The position numbers and the translations under genes are program-made. The notes under the pieces were generated by a model that had not been told where the DNA came from, did not search any database, and worked only from the letters and a program-made list of their open reading frames with translations. Below are positions 11,701-21,712 of a DNA stretch of 64,000 bases, one piece after another; position 1 is the stretch's first letter, and the number at the start of each line of letters is the position of its first letter. Origin of the DNA: Ustilago trichophora (Eukaryota; Basidiomycota; Ustilaginomycetes; Ustilaginales; Ustilaginaceae); contig OOIN01000008.1 in NCBI GenBank assembly GCA_900323505.1, forward strand, positions 310,001 through 374,000, in the 5' to 3' direction.

Positions 11701-12918
11701 ATCCTCGTGGCTAAGGACCGGTGTGCCGTCATCGTAGTCTGCGCGGAAGGCGTTCGAGCTGGCCAATGTTCGACCCGAGATGGGGTTGATGGCAGGGTCA
11801 AAGTAGAACGCCTGGTCGATCTCGTCGGAGCGAATGTAAACATTCTTTGGCTCATGATAGATGCCAATGTGAACCGCACGTGGCCTGCTGTTGTAGAGAT
11901 GTGGGAAAGCAACACGGTACTCGGTACGAATCTGCTGACGGATGATGACTTTGCGGAAGTCGGTGAAGTCTGTAAAGTCGTCATCGAAACCGTCTGTATC
12001 CTTGAAGAGAGGCTCGAACTTGGGACCGCCAGGGATTGCCATGTTGAGCGCCTTGGCTGTGAAGAAAGCCTTCTTGTCAAAGAGGTAGAACGAGTTGCGA
12101 TCGCCAGACGAGGATCCATCGCTGAGCAAGGTGCGGCCAAGACGGTGCAATGTGGCCATCTGTGGTAAGTCGAGATTCCAGAAGCGGTAGGAAGAGCCAT
12201 TGACGTGCTTGCGATTGTCGATGAGAGGCTTGTGATCGTAGAACCAATCGATGACGGCGCCGTCTTCGTCGTCGTCGAGCTCGAGCTGAATGGCTTCGAG
12301 CGGCTCGACGTCCAACAAGTTGTCCGAATAGTCGACTACGGGCTCCTCGTCATCGAATGGTGGGAATCGCATGCGCTTAAAGTGTCGTCGATCGCGCTTC
12401 TCCCTTCGCATGGCGATCCACATGGTAGCCCACTGAGCGTGAAAGACAGGCTCGATGACCTTGGGTACCTCGTTGACAAAGGTGATGGCGCCGGTGATGT
12501 GGTAGAGAACAGGAACTTCGCGAATCTGCTCCCATGGCATTGGGATGTTTTCGAGCACCTTCATCATGGCGTGTGGAAGGTATTTGAGGGCACCAAGGTG
12601 GACGCGCTTGTCCTGACGATACTTTCGGTTGGTCATGTCACCGTGCTCCTTGATGATCTTGCGAAGAACTTCAGGTGGCATCTCCTGCTTGCCTGTGTCT
12701 ACGAAGCCAGTCTTGCCTCTCCGGTCGCCGAAGCGACGAGACTGTGTTTGCTGCCATTTGCGCGCTTTGGCCTGGAGCTGGTCTTGGGTGAGGACAGTAG
12801 GCTCGCGGTACGATGAGGAGGCAGCAGCGACAGCAGAGGGTGGCATGCCAGGTGGCGGACCTCGCATGGCGGAAGGTGCTGACGGGGGCGGTCCCCTGTA
12901 ACCGGGTGGGCCGGACAT
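5752..12918 (-). CDS. PRP8: Pre-mRNA-splicing factor Prp8, U5 snRNP core
   Basis: Central scaffold of the spliceosome that cradles U5/U6 snRNA and the splice sites and regulates Brr2. It is one uninterrupted frame of 2388 residues (human 2335, yeast 2413). The order is as expected: a proline-rich N-terminus ([12 protein letters not shown]), the PRO8NT block ([18 protein letters not shown], then [13 protein letters not shown] [20 protein letters not shown]), PROCN, the RRM-like and reverse-transcriptase-like core, U5- and U6-snRNA-contact regions (for example [19 protein letters not shown]), the RNase H-like domain IV ([24 protein letters not shown] region near residue 1830) and the C-terminal MPN/JAB1 domain (YMYGVSPPD, then HTEWGAS). 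The tail HRPQNFLTF is conserved. There is no intein and no intron. The start is the first Met of the conserved proline-rich N-terminus. Confidence 0.98.
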   Translation of the reverse strand: MSGPPGYRGPPPSAPSAMRGPPPGMPPSAVAAASSSYREPTVLTQDQLQAKARKWQQTQSRRFGDRRGKTGFVDTGKQEMPPEVLRKIIKEHGDMTNRKYRQDKRVHLGALKYLPHAMMKVLENIPMPWEQIREVPVLYHITGAITFVNEVPKVIEPVFHAQWATMWIAMRREKRDRRHFKRMRFPPFDDEEPVVDYSDNLLDVEPLEAIQLELDDDEDGAVIDWFYDHKPLIDNRKHVNGSSYRFWNLDLPQMATLHRLGRTLLSDGSSSGDRNSFYLFDKKAFFTAKALNMAIPGGPKFEPLFKDTDGFDDDFTDFTDFRKVIIRQQIRTEYRVAFPHLYNSRPRAVHIGIYHEPKNVYIRSDEIDQAFYFDPAINPISGRTLASSNAFRADYDDGTPVLSHEDEVFGPDVEGDDELPDEVAFSLPEEIEPFLEDVPLENDLTADAIALWWAPKPYSLRSGRTRRAVDVPLIQPWYLEHCPPNQPVKVRVSYQKLLKNYVYNSLHTTKQKVHKRTNLLRELNNTKFFQNTSIDWLEAGLQVAKQSFNMMNLLIHRKGASYLHLDYNMNLKPTKTLTTKERKKSRFGNAFHLVRELSRVMKLVVDAHVQFRLGSIDAFQLADGLQYLFNHVATLSGIYRYKYRSMRQIRACKDLKHVIYYRFNAAGVGKGPGVGFWAPSWRVWIFFLRGIVPLLERWLGNLLARQFEGRAGRSGAQSITKQRVESAMDLELRAAVMHDILDAMPEGMRQNKIKTIMSHLQEAWRACRSNTPWSPNLPAPIENLILRYVKQKFDWWTSVAHQQRARIARGATVDKTAVRKNQGRLTRLFLRAEQERQADYLKSGPYITSEVGVAAFTATVQWLEARRFSPIPFPSLNNKHDVKHLVLALDSLKEAYSVKGRLNQSQREELALIEQAFDNPHETLARIKRLMLTQRAFKEAGFEFFDTFNKLTPTYDIEPIEKITDAYLSQYLSYEADKRQLFPAWIKPSDSEPAPLLVYKWCNGINNAHEIWDTSEGQCNVLMETTLSKVFEKIDLTLLNRLLRLIMDHNLADYITAKNNISIVFKDMSHVNSYGLIRGLQFSAFVFQYYGLVLDLLILGLQRANEMAGPPNMPNGLFQFQNTATETRHPVRLYTRYIDRIHILYRFSAEEARDLVQRYLTANPDPNNSNVIGYNNRKCWPRDARMRLVKHDVNLGRAVFWTVKNSLPRSLTTIEWEDTFCSVYSKDNPNLLFSMLGFEVRILPKIRQEDVDVARDGVWPLIQASSGERTSTAFLRVSEEGIANFSNRVRALLMSAGAAPFSKIANKWNTCLIALMTYYREAVVNTEEMLDLLVRSENKVINRIKSGVNSKMPSRWPIHILASPKELGGLGMLSMGHVLIPASDLKYSRQTTTGITHFRAGLSNQEDQLLPALYRYITPWASEFEDSARVWQEYAQKRKEANEQNRRLTPEDLEDSFHRGLPRIATLFQKDRTILSYDKLWRVRQEFKKYQIAKAQPFAWTNQRHDGKLHNLNQLRTDTIAALGGVETILEHSLFAATGHPTWEGLFWEKSSSFEESMQQKRLTNAQRSGLSQIPNRRFTLWWSPTLNRSSVYIGFQVQLDLCGVLMSGKMPSLKISYIQLFRAHLWQKIHESVVMDLCQVFDQELEALSIETVQKETIHPRKSYRLTASSSDILLFASYKWPMSRPSLLTDSRDVMDGSSGNKWWVDVQLRWGDYDSHDIERYCRAKFLDYTSDNTSIYPSATGALVGIDLAYNIHSAYGIWFPGSKPLIQQAMAKIMKANPALYVLRERVRKSLQLYSSEPTEPYLNSNNYAELFSNQIIWFVDDTNVYRVTIHRTFEGNLVTKPINGAIIILNPRTGQLFLKIIHTSVWAGQKRLGQLAKWKTAEETIALVRSLPVEEQPKRIIVSRKGMLDPLETHSLDFPNLSIVGSELQLPFQSFLKLEAIGDLVLKATQPQMVLYSSYDNWMSNVSSFTAFSRLILLLRSLHVNQEKAKIILRPHPGVVTEPHHLWPTLTDEEWIKVEIQLRDLILADFGKRNNVNVNSLTSSEIRDIILGMTIQAPSVQRQQMAELEKTAEAAQQVTATQTRTVNVHGEEIQTVTTTQYENKVFSSKSDWRVRALSATNLPLRCQHLYVSNDDIKDDVGSLTYVMPKNILKTFIGNADLRTQVAGYMYGVSPPDAPSIKEIKVIVWVPQRGSNHRVELPDELPQHDFILKDLEPLGWIKTSSIDLPHLPPQDVAQHARTMAAHTEWGASTICITAAFTPGSVSLSAYNLTVAGFEWGRKATDTEIAGGGGGFNAGTMMDRVQLLLSDRILGTTLTPSEGAWNYGLSLSAQWTSGIKYKVVLDRPAAFWDEIHRPQNFLTFTNADDSTDKGDVADWQDAFA

Positions 12919-13906
12919 GACTATGAGGAGGCGGGAAGTTGCCCGCTGTGAGCTGGTGGTGTCAGCTCAGGTGGTGGCTGGAGTGGAACAGAGTTGTCGA
13001 AAGATGATGTTAGAGGGCAGAGCAAACGATGTTGAAGTCTAGATGGAGAGATGTGTTCGAGAGCTCGATTACCGATGCTATTGAGCTGCGAACCAGCAGG
13101 AGATTTGCACCGCAGTGCTTGTCGTGAACGGCAGCTCTGACTGAAAGATGCGAGACGAGCCACACCAGGAGCTTTGAAGACTTTCTTGGGATGGATGAGA
13201 TAGCTGTGCGGCGGGTGTGATGGTGGAGTATTGCTGGCCGGCTCCAGTGTTGGTACGAAGTTGAGTCGATGGATGCAACGATCGAAATCGCTTGGCTGCA
13301 CAAGTCGAGCCTAAGCTTTTACGCAATGCCTATTGAAGAGATTTCTAGAATGACAGCCGCAGCTCGCCGATGAAAAGGGCGAGAGATGGGGAAAGGTGAG
13401 TGGTGGTGGATGTCGACAAGGGATTGGCGAAGAAGTTGATTGAGATTGTGTTGCTGCTGAGCATCATCAAAAGTCCAAAGAAAGAGAGACAGCGCGCGCC
13501 ACCAAATTCACGATTTCCATCTTCCGAAATCGGTTTTTTATTTTTTTTTCCCCCTCTCGCGCGATTTTCATAGGATTTTTGGATTCTTTAATATCCACAA
13601 TCACATATGGAGATGTAACACTCTCCAGCAAAATTTGGTCTGTGAAGCGCGGACCACCTCAAAGCCATGTGGAGTACAATAGAACTGAGCTCATTGCTGC
13701 TCACTACTCACCTCTCCTCATCCACAGCCTCTACCATTCATCACCTCTATCAGCAATACTCTATCTCTCTCTCTCGAAAGCCGATATAAGCCGCAAGACG
13801 GGCGCAACAAGGACGACACCTCTCACGAAACAATCAATCCCTCACGCACATCGCTCAGGAGTTTGGCGCGACCGCTTCCCATTTGAAGCTCCCTCCATAG
13901 CCAACA
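12919..13906. promoter_or_regulatory. Divergent intergenic region between Prp8 and a small acidic-protein gene
   Basis: About 990 bp between divergent starts. It contains a T-rich run near 13533-13552 and short CT-rich stretches near 13755-13780, typical of leaders here. Short open frames on the minus strand at 13000-13330 show no recognisable protein. It probably holds both promoters and 5' UTRs. Confidence 0.45.
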
Positions 13907-14582
13907 ATGGCATCAGCAAGTGGTTCGGGATCCGCCGTAGCGGGCAGCAGCAGTGCTCAGCACATTGACGTGGACATCGAAGAAGGCGTTCGAGCTGGTG
14001 GAGTAGCAGAAGGCATGGACGAAGAGATGGGTGGAGATGTCACACCTGCCGCCGAAGGAGCGCAGACACCTCAAAGTCAAGACGACTCGTCGGACTTGGC
14101 ACCATCATTCTACCAGAACAATAGCACAAAAAAGCGTCAGACTGGCTCGAAATTGGCAGATACAAGCGTCACGGTCATCGATGACGACGATGATCTGATG
14201 GAGCCCGAATTGCCTGGTAGAGAGGAAAGGGTAAGTTTTCCGATGGCATGCTCTCGCAATTTGGAGTCAGCAAACCTCGCTCCGCTTGTGGGTGATTCTC
14301 AGCTCAGCACACTCTGACACACTCCGCTCATCTTTGCTTTACGAACGAACGCTCAATCGCGAAACATGACATTGTGGTATTGCTACGTTGCTAGCTTCTT
14401 GACGAGAAGATCCGCGCTCGCTACATTCAAGGTAAGCATACAAATGAAATGCTGGCTAGTGTCTGCGTACGTTCGTTCATGGCCGCATTACATTAGTCTG
14501 ACGATATTCATGTTTAACTTGCTCCAACATTTCTGTTTGGCTCTTGGCTTCGGTGTGGACAGAAATCGGCGACATCTTCTGA
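13907..14582 (+). CDS. Small acidic protein of unknown function, three exons
   Basis: Not recognised. I model exons 13907-14230, 14395-14431 and 14563-14582 (164-bp and 131-bp introns, donors GTAAGT and GTAAGC, acceptors CTAG and ACAG). Their lengths sum to a whole number of codons and yield 126 residues. The N-terminal 75 residues are Gly/Ser/Ala-rich and acidic, with MDEEMGGDVTPAAEG. They are followed by SFYQNNSTKKRQTGSKLAD, an aspartate run IDDDDDLMEPELPGREER, and a short basic/hydrophobic helix LLDEKIRARYIQEIGDIF at the end. The ATG context is ACAATGG. The composition suggests a nuclear subunit with a C-terminal docking helix, which is inference only. The last exon codes just six residues, so the 3' splice choice is the weakest part. 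Reading through the second intron would instead give a different 16-20 residue tail. Confidence 0.5.
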
Positions 14583-14887
14583 CTGGATCCATTGAAGAAG
14601 CGACTTGTGTCTTGAAAATGGATTTGATGATACCATCCAACAGATAGAATGCGAGTGTGTAGACCCTGTCATGAACAGACCCCGAATCGGCTCATGGTCA
14701 GCTTCTTGATCGCGCACGTCGTTCGCAGCTTGACAGGGCTTCGCTGACCGGTGCGTGACTGAGCGACATTTCGGAATTCCCGAGGCGCCCAACTCACGGA
14801 GGTAGGTGTGAGCTCATCGCGAGATGTTTGCTGGCCTTGGCCATGATTGACGGCGAGCATGTCTGTATTACGCTGGTTAGGAGGCAA
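14583..14887. other. Intergenic, tail-to-tail
   Basis: About 300 bp between the small plus-strand acidic gene and the minus-strand Cdc26-like gene. I see only short open frames without recognisable content; it likely holds both 3' UTRs. Confidence 0.4.
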
Positions 14888-15217
14888 TCACGTGGTGTTG
14901 GATGCATTCTGAGGCTGGTTGGGGTTGTGATTCTCCTGCTGCGAGAGACCTGGCTGTGTTCCAGGATCCTGTTGCTCGTCGGATTCCTGTCGAGCATGAT
15001 TCTGGTGATGATGGTGATGGTGATGGTGATGATGATGATGATGCGCATTGTGATGATGGTGGTCATGGATTGAGCCAGATTCGTCTGGTCGGATCGAGGA
15101 GAAGGACGAGGAGGTGAGGTTGGGATTGTGTTGCATCATCTTTGCTCGTCGGTACGCCTTGAGAGTCTCGACGTCGGATTCCTGTACCGAGAGGCTTGTT
15201 GGTGGACGACGAATCAT
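14888..15217 (-). CDS. CDC26: Probable anaphase-promoting complex subunit Cdc26 (Apc12/Hcn1) with a histidine-rich tail
   Basis: Cdc26 is a small APC/C subunit whose N-terminal segment lies inside the TPR superhelix of Cdc16/Apc6 and stabilises it. The frame begins MIRRPPTSLSVQESDVETLK, which fits the family opening ML/IRRxPTxLxLxxxDVxxL and its exposed N-terminal Met. The following helix AYRRAKMMQ also fits. The remaining 75 residues are unlike other members: a Ser-rich stretch, a run of about 20 mostly histidine residues (near 15003-15064; it reads as ATG/GTG repeats on the plus strand), then a Gln/Asn-rich end. Length 109 is in the family range (about 80-120). The call depends on about 30 residues; the alternative is an unrelated small protein. 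No intron is needed. Confidence 0.6.
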   Translation of the reverse strand: MIRRPPTSLSVQESDVETLKAYRRAKMMQHNPNLTSSSFSSIRPDESGSIHDHHHHNAHHHHHHHHHHHHHQNHARQESDEQQDPGTQPGLSQQENHNPNQPQNASNTT

Positions 15218-15813
15218 TGCGATTGCTGCGTGTACCTTGTTGATCTGCTTTGCCCCGAGCAGATGAGTATCGGTGTTGGTGTTGATGATGCACGATGTGA
15301 AATTTTGAACTGCAGGGTTTATGGTTGGTGTTGGTTTGTGTGTCGATGTTTTTGGTGCATTTCTTGAGCCTGATTTTCGACTTGGATTTTGTTTTTCTCG
15401 AGTGCGCTCGGACAGTCCGAAACGAAACCAAAAATCAAAGAAAAAGAAAGGGTTCAGCAGGCTGTGACAGATGTGGACTTGTGTTGCACTGTTGAGCTAT
15501 TGAGCATGAAATGGTGGGGACTCTGGGTTCATCTCGGAACATGCGCCATTTGATTCCCACACCAACTGAGCCCACACTTCAACCACACTCTCACTCACTC
15601 ACTCACTCACTCACTCACTCACTCATTCATTCACTCACACGCTTCGGCCCAGCCGTCAACAGACACTGCGCTGATTCCGACAAGTCACACGTCTTGAAAA
15701 GCAACAGCCATGATCGCATCGATAACATTTTGAATCTCGATCTCGATCCTCATCTTGCTGTCATTTGCTTGATCATCAACACCATCAACTCGGCTGTATC
15801 CTCTGGTCTCAGC
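15218..15813. promoter_or_regulatory. Divergent intergenic region between the Cdc26-like gene and the Q-rich coiled-coil gene
   Basis: About 600 bp between divergent starts. Minus-strand frames here (for example 15063-15431) are Lys/Thr/Asn-rich low-complexity and I do not regard them as coding. A TCAC tetranucleotide repeat sits at 15591-15638, in the presumed leader of the plus-strand gene. Confidence 0.45.
15591..15638. repeat. TCAC tetranucleotide microsatellite
   Basis: About nine tandem TCAC units followed by TCAT/TCAC variants, located about 180-220 bp upstream of the chosen ATG at 15814. It is in frame with the downstream gene without creating a stop, so a longer predicted N-terminus rich in Ser-Leu-Thr-His would be an artefact of this repeat. 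Confidence 0.85.
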
Positions 15814-17328
15814 ATGTCGGCTCAAAAGAGAAGGCCACAACAGCCTCAGCATCCATATGAATCCAACTATGCGCAGCAGCAACAGCAGCAGTATTCTCAA
15901 GATCCTGCCTACTCGCACCAATACGCCAACGTCCCAGCACCTTGGCAAACCGCTCCATCGCTTCCTCATCAACAACCCCTACAGCTCTACTACCAACCTC
16001 AGCAATATCCCTCTGCGGATTCTTACTCTTTCGCAGCAGCAAACAATACCCAGTTCTCCGCTTCGTCCAGTCCCTTTCCTCAGCATCTCCAGTATCAGTC
16101 TGGCCCCTACTATCCTCAGTCCCAACCTTTTGCATCCCCCAATGCAGCAGGCTATCAGAATGCATACCCTCAAGGTGGATATCTAGCAGCAGCAGCAGCC
16201 ACTGAATTTCCAGCCTCAGGTGATCTCTCGCCCAATCACCTGTCTCCAGGCTCGCTGTCGTCCGGTCACAGCCCAAAACCTAGCGCAGGTCGTTCGCGAC
16301 TCAGCAACTTTGTCTTTCCTTCCCAGGCTACAAGTCCAAGCCTCGAGTCGCAAGTTGCACATCTCAGCCTCACTGCTCCCCTACCGAACAAGCCATCATC
16401 GGCAGCTACATTCTCTTCCACTCCCGGCAGCGCTTCGGCCTCTCGACCTGCTTCGGGAATGGCGCACACTTCGCAGCTCAAACCGCTCTCTTCCAACACG
16501 CCCGCAGCGTTGGGAGAAGCTCGTTCAGACATTTCGCTTCGATATCCGCCTTTACCAGAAATCCCTGCACGGCCCGCTACCCCGCCTTCGATACAGCTTC
16601 ACACAAGTCCGAATCCAACAGCAGATGAAACCGCACCTGCACCAGATCAATCAGTCCTCGACTACGTATCCTCCCTCCTAAACATCATCCGCACCTACGA
16701 GCAGCGCGATGACCTTCTCCGTCTGCGTACTGAAGCTGTTGGATTTCAGCCCAAACAGGCCTATCTCGCATGGTACGCTTCCCAAGCCACGGAATCCACC
16801 ACCGTTCCGCCGGACGCGGACCCAAATCCGATCCTCGGAATCCGGCTTCTGCAGCGTCTAGACGCCCTGCAGCGCGAAAACGACGAACTCGGCCGTCAAC
16901 TCTCCTCCTCCGTCACATCCTCTGCCATCATCAGCGCCAGCCAAGTCGAAGAGATGCAGAACGAAATCAAAGACAGTCACAACCTGATACATGCACTCGA
17001 TACCGCGTTGAGCAAGGTCGAAGCGAGAGCGAACGCTTCAGAGCTTGCATTGCAAGTGGCTTGTCGTAGCAATTCGACCAGTATGCTTACTCGCGCGGAG
17101 GATGGGAAGAAGATGCCTCCGAGCGCGGGGAAAGGTGCTGGTGGTTCGGGTTCGGGGAGGAGAGGTTCGAAAGCGAATACGAAGGATGTTAATGGGAAAG
17201 GGGTGCATCAGCGAAGTAAGGCGGGAGAGGGTGTAAGAGGTGATGGAAAAGTCAAATCAGCTGGTGGTGCTTCTGCCGATGGTACCAAATCGCATCCTTG
17301 CGTAGCGTCAAAAATCACCAACAAATGA
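15814..17328 (+). CDS. Gln/Tyr/Ser-rich protein with C-terminal coiled coil, function unknown
   Basis: Not recognised. 504 residues from the ATG at 15814 (MSAQKRRPQQPQHPYESNY); the frame is open further upstream, but only through a microsatellite leader. Residues 1-130 are Gln/Tyr/Ser/Pro-rich and prion-like. Residues 130-270 are Ser/Pro-rich with repeated SPxL and SxGxS motifs that could be phosphorylated. Residues about 280-322 form the most conserved-looking, ordered block (VLDYVSSLLNIIRTYEQRDD, then LRLRTEAVGFQPKQAYLAWY). A coiled coil follows around 340-415 (LLQRLDALQRENDELGRQL, then VEEMQNEIKDSHNLIHALD). The final 70 residues are Gly/Ser/Lys-rich and basic. There is no signal peptide or membrane segment. 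It looks like a scaffold or RNA-granule-type protein; that is inference from composition. Confidence 0.7.
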   Translation: MSAQKRRPQQPQHPYESNYAQQQQQQYSQDPAYSHQYANVPAPWQTAPSLPHQQPLQLYYQPQQYPSADSYSFAAANNTQFSASSSPFPQHLQYQSGPYYPQSQPFASPNAAGYQNAYPQGGYLAAAAATEFPASGDLSPNHLSPGSLSSGHSPKPSAGRSRLSNFVFPSQATSPSLESQVAHLSLTAPLPNKPSSAATFSSTPGSASASRPASGMAHTSQLKPLSSNTPAALGEARSDISLRYPPLPEIPARPATPPSIQLHTSPNPTADETAPAPDQSVLDYVSSLLNIIRTYEQRDDLLRLRTEAVGFQPKQAYLAWYASQATESTTVPPDADPNPILGIRLLQRLDALQRENDELGRQLSSSVTSSAIISASQVEEMQNEIKDSHNLIHALDTALSKVEARANASELALQVACRSNSTSMLTRAEDGKKMPPSAGKGAGGSGSGRRGSKANTKDVNGKGVHQRSKAGEGVRGDGKVKSAGGASADGTKSHPCVASKITNK

Positions 17329-17474
17329 TCTGGCACATACACCAATGTACACTTTCGAATGCATGGAAATGCATTTTTTTGCCTTCCTTTCACATTCTAA
17401 GGATACGAGTGAAGCGATTCTATTGCAACGAGTATGGTGCAGACAAGGATGATGAGACAACACAAGAAAAGCAG

Positions 17475-19160
17475 TTACAGGTTCGACTTTGGGCCTTTTT
17501 GTCTCCAATGTGGATGAACCAACTCCTCTACCAGATGGCCGTATCTATCCTTGTTAGTACCTAGGAGGTCGAAGGGGTCCATTCTGATTCTTTGTCTGTT
17601 GTTTTGCAACCAGATTTTCTTTCTCTTGTACATTTGGGTTTGTTTTTCTTCTCTTTCGTGGTCCCATTTCCAGGACCATCTTTCGACTCTTTGGGGATCT
17701 GCTAATTTGAGTTCGTCATAGAGTTGGGAAGCGAAGTGGAGTTCGGATGGGGGGCCTTGTTTTAGGGATCCGCCTAGGAGGTGGTAGCCTGAGTAGGTGG
17801 AGGGGTTGTTTGGATCCAGAGTAGGGGATGATTGAGAGCGGGTGTTGTAGAGGTAGGTTAGACGGTCTTGTTCGAATTTTAGTCGGAGGGGGATGGAGGA
17901 GGGTACCGAGGTGATTTTTCCACTCCAGACGGCGGTGATCCAGGCCGAGATCAGGTCGTTGAATGAGAATGGCATGGTGCTAATGACCAATCCTACGAAT
18001 GCTAATGTCAGACGTGGGGATTTGGAATAAAGCGCGTGGTTGTACATGTAGGGTACTCGAGTGGCTTGAAGGTGATCAGGTGTGAGCAGCTCAACTTCGC
18101 CAGTGTTCCAGGATCGAGCTGCATCGGTGAGGACGTAGAGCCATGGATACTTCTGTCCGTATCCGGTTCCAAGAATGACATAATCCACGTTGTCGATAAC
18201 GCTTCCATCGATCAGGGTGAGATTGAGAGTGCTACCTCGGTGATTGGAGACGAGTTGGTAGTTTGTAATCATACCAACGTCTTTAATCCTCTCATCCGGC
18301 AATGAGGGACACTTGTCGACAGGGGCAGTCTTTGACGACCTATACACCGGATGAGATACCGAATTGAACGGTGCCAAATGAGCAGCCACCTCGTTGGCCG
18401 AATTATTGTTTCCAACCACCACCACCTTCTTCCCCACGTACGGAGTCGAGTCGCGATAATGCTTGCAATGATGAATGTGACCTGCCTTCTTAGCCTCTTG
18501 GATTCCAGCAACATCCGGGTAGAAAGGTGTATCGTACCACCCCGCTGCAACAATGACGCGGTCGAACCTCTTGACTTCCACCTTTGGAGTGAAGCTCACC
18601 GCACCAGCACCATCTTGTACAGCATTACTCGTCCAGTCCTTGAGAGTCGCTTCCCACCCTTGGTCCTCTGCGAGTTCTTGAACTCTCAACACCTCGACAC
18701 CACACCTGATATAGCGTCTGTACGGCTCGGCGAATTCCTTGAGATACCGATGCGTTTCCTGCAAGCTCGGAAACGTCTCTCCATGAGCCGGAGGGTCGAA
18801 TTTCTTGCCTGAAAACTCGAGGAACTCGGGCAAAACGTTTCCCCTCAGGTTGAGATATGCAGGGCTAGGCCAATGAGGTTGACCTTTAGGATCGAAGAGA
18901 GGCGACAAGCCTTGAGTTTTATCAGCTCCAATCGAACGTTCCAACGAATAGGTCTCATCGGACCAATACCAAACTCCCCCGACATCGTCCCTACGCTCGA
19001 CAAGCAGAGGTTCGAACAAGGGAAAGCTTCCCTCGGAGTCGGATGCGACTTCTTCGACAAGATTGCGAAGCGAGACGAGACCGGTAGCTCCACCACCGAC
19101 GATGAGGACTTTTTCGGGGCCTTTGGCGCGCGTACGCGGTACGATGCGGGTTCCAGCCAT
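17475..19160 (-). CDS. Flavin-containing monooxygenase-like FAD/NAD(P)H oxidoreductase
   Basis: Single-exon 561-residue protein. The N-terminal Rossmann motif VGGGATG (residues 21-27) within KVLIVGGGATGLVSLRNL binds FAD. LVERRDDVGGVWYW is the second FAD-contact block of FMO/Baeyer-Villiger-type enzymes. A second dinucleotide fold near residue 252 (VVVVGNNNSANEVAAHL) should bind NADPH; its glycines are replaced by Asn-Asn, a variant of GxGxxA/G. HIHHCKHYRDSTPYVGKK occupies the place of the FMO fingerprint. The end of the core, DYVILGTGYGQKYPWL, is the usual ATG-type motif. The substrate is unknown; fungal members oxidise thiols, amines or ketones. There is no signal peptide. It lies tail-to-tail with the plus-strand gene ending at 17328, 146 bp away. 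Confidence 0.87.
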   Translation of the reverse strand: MAGTRIVPRTRAKGPEKVLIVGGGATGLVSLRNLVEEVASDSEGSFPLFEPLLVERRDDVGGVWYWSDETYSLERSIGADKTQGLSPLFDPKGQPHWPSPAYLNLRGNVLPEFLEFSGKKFDPPAHGETFPSLQETHRYLKEFAEPYRRYIRCGVEVLRVQELAEDQGWEATLKDWTSNAVQDGAGAVSFTPKVEVKRFDRVIVAAGWYDTPFYPDVAGIQEAKKAGHIHHCKHYRDSTPYVGKKVVVVGNNNSANEVAAHLAPFNSVSHPVYRSSKTAPVDKCPSLPDERIKDVGMITNYQLVSNHRGSTLNLTLIDGSVIDNVDYVILGTGYGQKYPWLYVLTDAARSWNTGEVELLTPDHLQATRVPYMYNHALYSKSPRLTLAFVGLVISTMPFSFNDLISAWITAVWSGKITSVPSSIPLRLKFEQDRLTYLYNTRSQSSPTLDPNNPSTYSGYHLLGGSLKQGPPSELHFASQLYDELKLADPQRVERWSWKWDHEREEKQTQMYKRKKIWLQNNRQRIRMDPFDLLGTNKDRYGHLVEELVHPHWRQKGPKSNL

Positions 19161-19903
19161 TGTGTGAGGTATCCAATTCTACGCCGCCCTATATGGTGTA
19201 GTAGAAAGCAGCTGTGATATCGAAGGCTGTGGAAAGGTAAGATAGGGATGATGGTGGAACCAAAAAGAGGACGAATGAGTCGCACAAAGGTTGATTGATG
19301 GTGGTACAAGTAGGTGGGTGTGCATAGCGGGGCCAACAAATCAAACTGCTCGGCTACTCTTCCGATAGAAAACCACGTTTTCCAAGGGTTTCCGGGAAGA
19401 AATATACAATATTGAGATTGACGCGCTGTGCAAGCACGCAATATTTCCCCACCGGGTTCTTTGGCCTGCTTTCGGGTTTGGCGCTCCAAACTTTTCTGAC
19501 GTTGCATTGCTCCCGGTCGGCTACTTGCGTTTAAACACTTGCGGATACGCAAGTGGTAGAGTACAAGTGGCGGGTCAAAATTGGTGTCGGCAACTATGCA
19601 GGTTTTCTTTCAACTCATCCGAAAGTGGCAGAGTGTTGTGGTTAGGCAGGCTGCTGTGAAGATGCTGCCTCGAGCATGTTGCGGAATCACTGAGAGAGGC
19701 GCTTTCAACGGGAGGGCATAGTTAAAACAATGTTGTGACCCAAATGCTGCATCAGCTGATCTCACTTCCTCCCTGACCTGCTCCTCACACTCATGACATA
19801 CTTCTTCATGACCTTGACAAAACACTCCGCAAAAGTCTTGCCAAAACTGCGATAAATTGCGACAAAGACACTGGAAGAGCAACACGGCGAATCTTGACGC
19901 TGT
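19161..19903. other. Intergenic region between Rpn11 and the flavin monooxygenase
   Basis: About 740 bp between two minus-strand genes: the Rpn11 3' UTR and the monooxygenase promoter. Open frames here are short and show no recognisable domain. No repeat or structural RNA is visible. Confidence 0.45.
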
Positions 19904-20839
19904 TCACAACTCTGCCAGCAGCATGGTACCCAAGCTCTGTACGATTTGATCGCCCATGGTTTGCTCGACGGCATCCTCCAAATGTCTCTTTGGATCCTGC
20001 TTACCCACATGTCTCGTCTTGAGCTGTTCCGGTGTCAGGGTGGTTTCCTCCTGCACCGACTTGTTGTACGCCTCTGAGAGTTGAAGCATCCTTTCGATCG
20101 CCTTGGTGTTGTTCTCCTTGTGCTCTCCAAAGTCGCGCAGACGAAGACCTTCGGTCCAGTTGCGCTTGTGCAGGTTGTTCAACATGCTCTGTTCCAACTC
20201 GGTCTTTCGGTAGCCGATGGCGATCGAGTAGTAGTGTCGATTCAAGCCGTGGATGAGCGACTGGATCGAGGGCTTGTTGAGATGGCCAATGTTGGAGGTG
20301 GTCTGACGTGGTTCTTGGCCGAGCATGACTGTGGATGGGTTGATGAGGCGGAAGGCGTCGATGACCACTTTTCCTTTGACGGACTGGATGGGATCGACGA
20401 CGACGGCGACGGCTCGCGGGTTGAGCTGCTCGAACGACTGTTGGGTGTTGATGTCGACGTTACTCAACCAACAGCCGAATCCAGGATGAGAGTGGTACCA
20501 TCCAACCACCATTTCGGGTCGACCGGTCTGCTTGAGCATGTCGAGCATCTTGGTCTGGAATACGGGGTCGACAGCTTCTACCGAAACCCCGGTACCGGAC
20601 TGAGGCATGGCAAAGACGTCAATCACAGAGACGGTGTAGTCATCGATAAAGGAACCCAGCATGAGACCCATGACTTCCATGGGTACACCGGCTCGACCGT
20701 GCTTGAGCATCTTGATGAGCGCTAGTGACGAGATGTAGACCATTTCGGCGTTGTCGTTCTGTGGCGCATCACCAGGCGCACCTCCTGCACCGGGGCCACC
20801 GCCCATCCGCGCCTGCTGCATCATTGATTGGAAATCCAT
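19904..20839 (-). CDS. RPN11: 26S proteasome lid deubiquitinase Rpn11 (PSMD14)
   Basis: Zinc metalloprotease of the proteasome lid that removes ubiquitin chains from committed substrates. The single-exon, 311-residue protein matches yeast Rpn11 (306). The MPN+/JAMM centre is intact: E55 in [13 protein letters not shown], and H116, H118 and D129 in [16 protein letters not shown]. Conserved family blocks [37 protein letters not shown] and the C-terminal lid-assembly helix ([15 protein letters not shown]) are present. The N-terminal extension [20 protein letters not shown] is slightly longer than in yeast. The start is fixed by the conserved first 40 residues. The upstream region is shared with the divergent Arl8 gene. 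Confidence 0.98.
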   Translation of the reverse strand: MDFQSMMQQARMGGGPGAGGAPGDAPQNDNAEMVYISSLALIKMLKHGRAGVPMEVMGLMLGSFIDDYTVSVIDVFAMPQSGTGVSVEAVDPVFQTKMLDMLKQTGRPEMVVGWYHSHPGFGCWLSNVDINTQQSFEQLNPRAVAVVVDPIQSVKGKVVIDAFRLINPSTVMLGQEPRQTTSNIGHLNKPSIQSLIHGLNRHYYSIAIGYRKTELEQSMLNNLHKRNWTEGLRLRDFGEHKENNTKAIERMLQLSEAYNKSVQEETTLTPEQLKTRHVGKQDPKRHLEDAVEQTMGDQIVQSLGTMLLAEL

Positions 20840-21712
20840 GCTGGTCTATGTGTGAGGTGAGCAGTGCCGATAGATTCGTTGAAAGGAGGTGTTACACCGG
20901 ATAGATGGACTGCAATTGATGGGAGGAACGTGTGAGCAGCTGATAGGAACTGCAAGGTGTCCAGCAGTAGATGCTTCAAGTTAGGCTATAGCTCTGTTGT
21001 TTGGGAGAGTCGGAGCTCGCTGTGTCGGTAAAATGCGAGTGCGATGATTTGCTCTAGATACTGTTTGTTGAAGGTGTAGTGGTGATGAGCAGACAAACGT
21101 CGAGATGATGGTCGTGCGTAGCTGGCGTAGCTGTGCTTCGGAATGCACAAAAAAGTGGAGTTGAGAGCGCGCCATCCCAAAAATCCCAAAAATCCCAAAA
21201 ATCCCAAGGCAGCAGACAGGCACACTCGACTGCAAAGCCAACGCGTCCCTTTTGGCTGATACGGAGCCGTGATCGCTCTTTCCTGAACACTCTTTGTGAT
21301 ACAAATGCTTATGTAATCAAGTGTTGGAGATTATCCTCCACACGCGACTGTCCAACACAGGTAGTTTCCCAGTGCATGATGATGATACTACTGTATCACG
21401 CCGACAAACGAGCTGCGCTAAATTGCCTTTGGTGCACCCTTGTTTCGCCATCTCCCCTACCTTCAGCACCTTCCTCTCCTAGCAAAGCTACCAAGGCATC
21501 CTTTTGCACGCAGCATCACCAACAACAATCTGCCCTCCAACCCTATCATCGCCTTAGAGTATCATCCTCTCTCCACTCAGACTCGGCCTCTTCACAACCT
21601 GCAAGCAATCTATCCTTTCTCCGTCTCGTACACCTCTGATAACAACACTCGATTCGATTCATCCTTCTCGCAGCACCAACACTCATAACACGCCACTCTT
21701 CTGCGCGCCACC
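20840..21712. promoter_or_regulatory. Divergent intergenic region between Rpn11 and the Arl8-type GTPase
   Basis: About 870 bp between divergent starts. It contains a 9-bp tandem repeat (21174-21207) and one TACTGTA site (21389-21395). The 200 bp before 21713 are CT/CA-rich, as expected for a leader. Short open frames in it show no recognisable protein. Confidence 0.5.
21174..21207. repeat. Tandem 9-bp repeat (unit ATCCCAAAA)
   Basis: Nearly four head-to-tail copies of ATCCCAAAA in the divergent Rpn11/Arl8 promoter region, about 340 bp upstream of the Rpn11 start. The spacing is close to one DNA turn, so repeated protein binding is possible; a simple slippage repeat is the plainer reading. 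Confidence 0.8.

Noticed and set aside
10948..12168. Long open frame on the plus strand (406 codons), and another at 7159-8178 (339 codons)
   Set aside because: Both lie antisense to Prp8, whose protein is conserved throughout. They read as Val/Glu/Arg-rich mirror translations of GC-rich codons and show no domain.
15001..15064. ATG/GTG-rich tandem repeat that looks like a microsatellite
   Set aside because: On the other strand it codes the histidine run of the Cdc26-like protein, so it is described there rather than as a separate repeat element.
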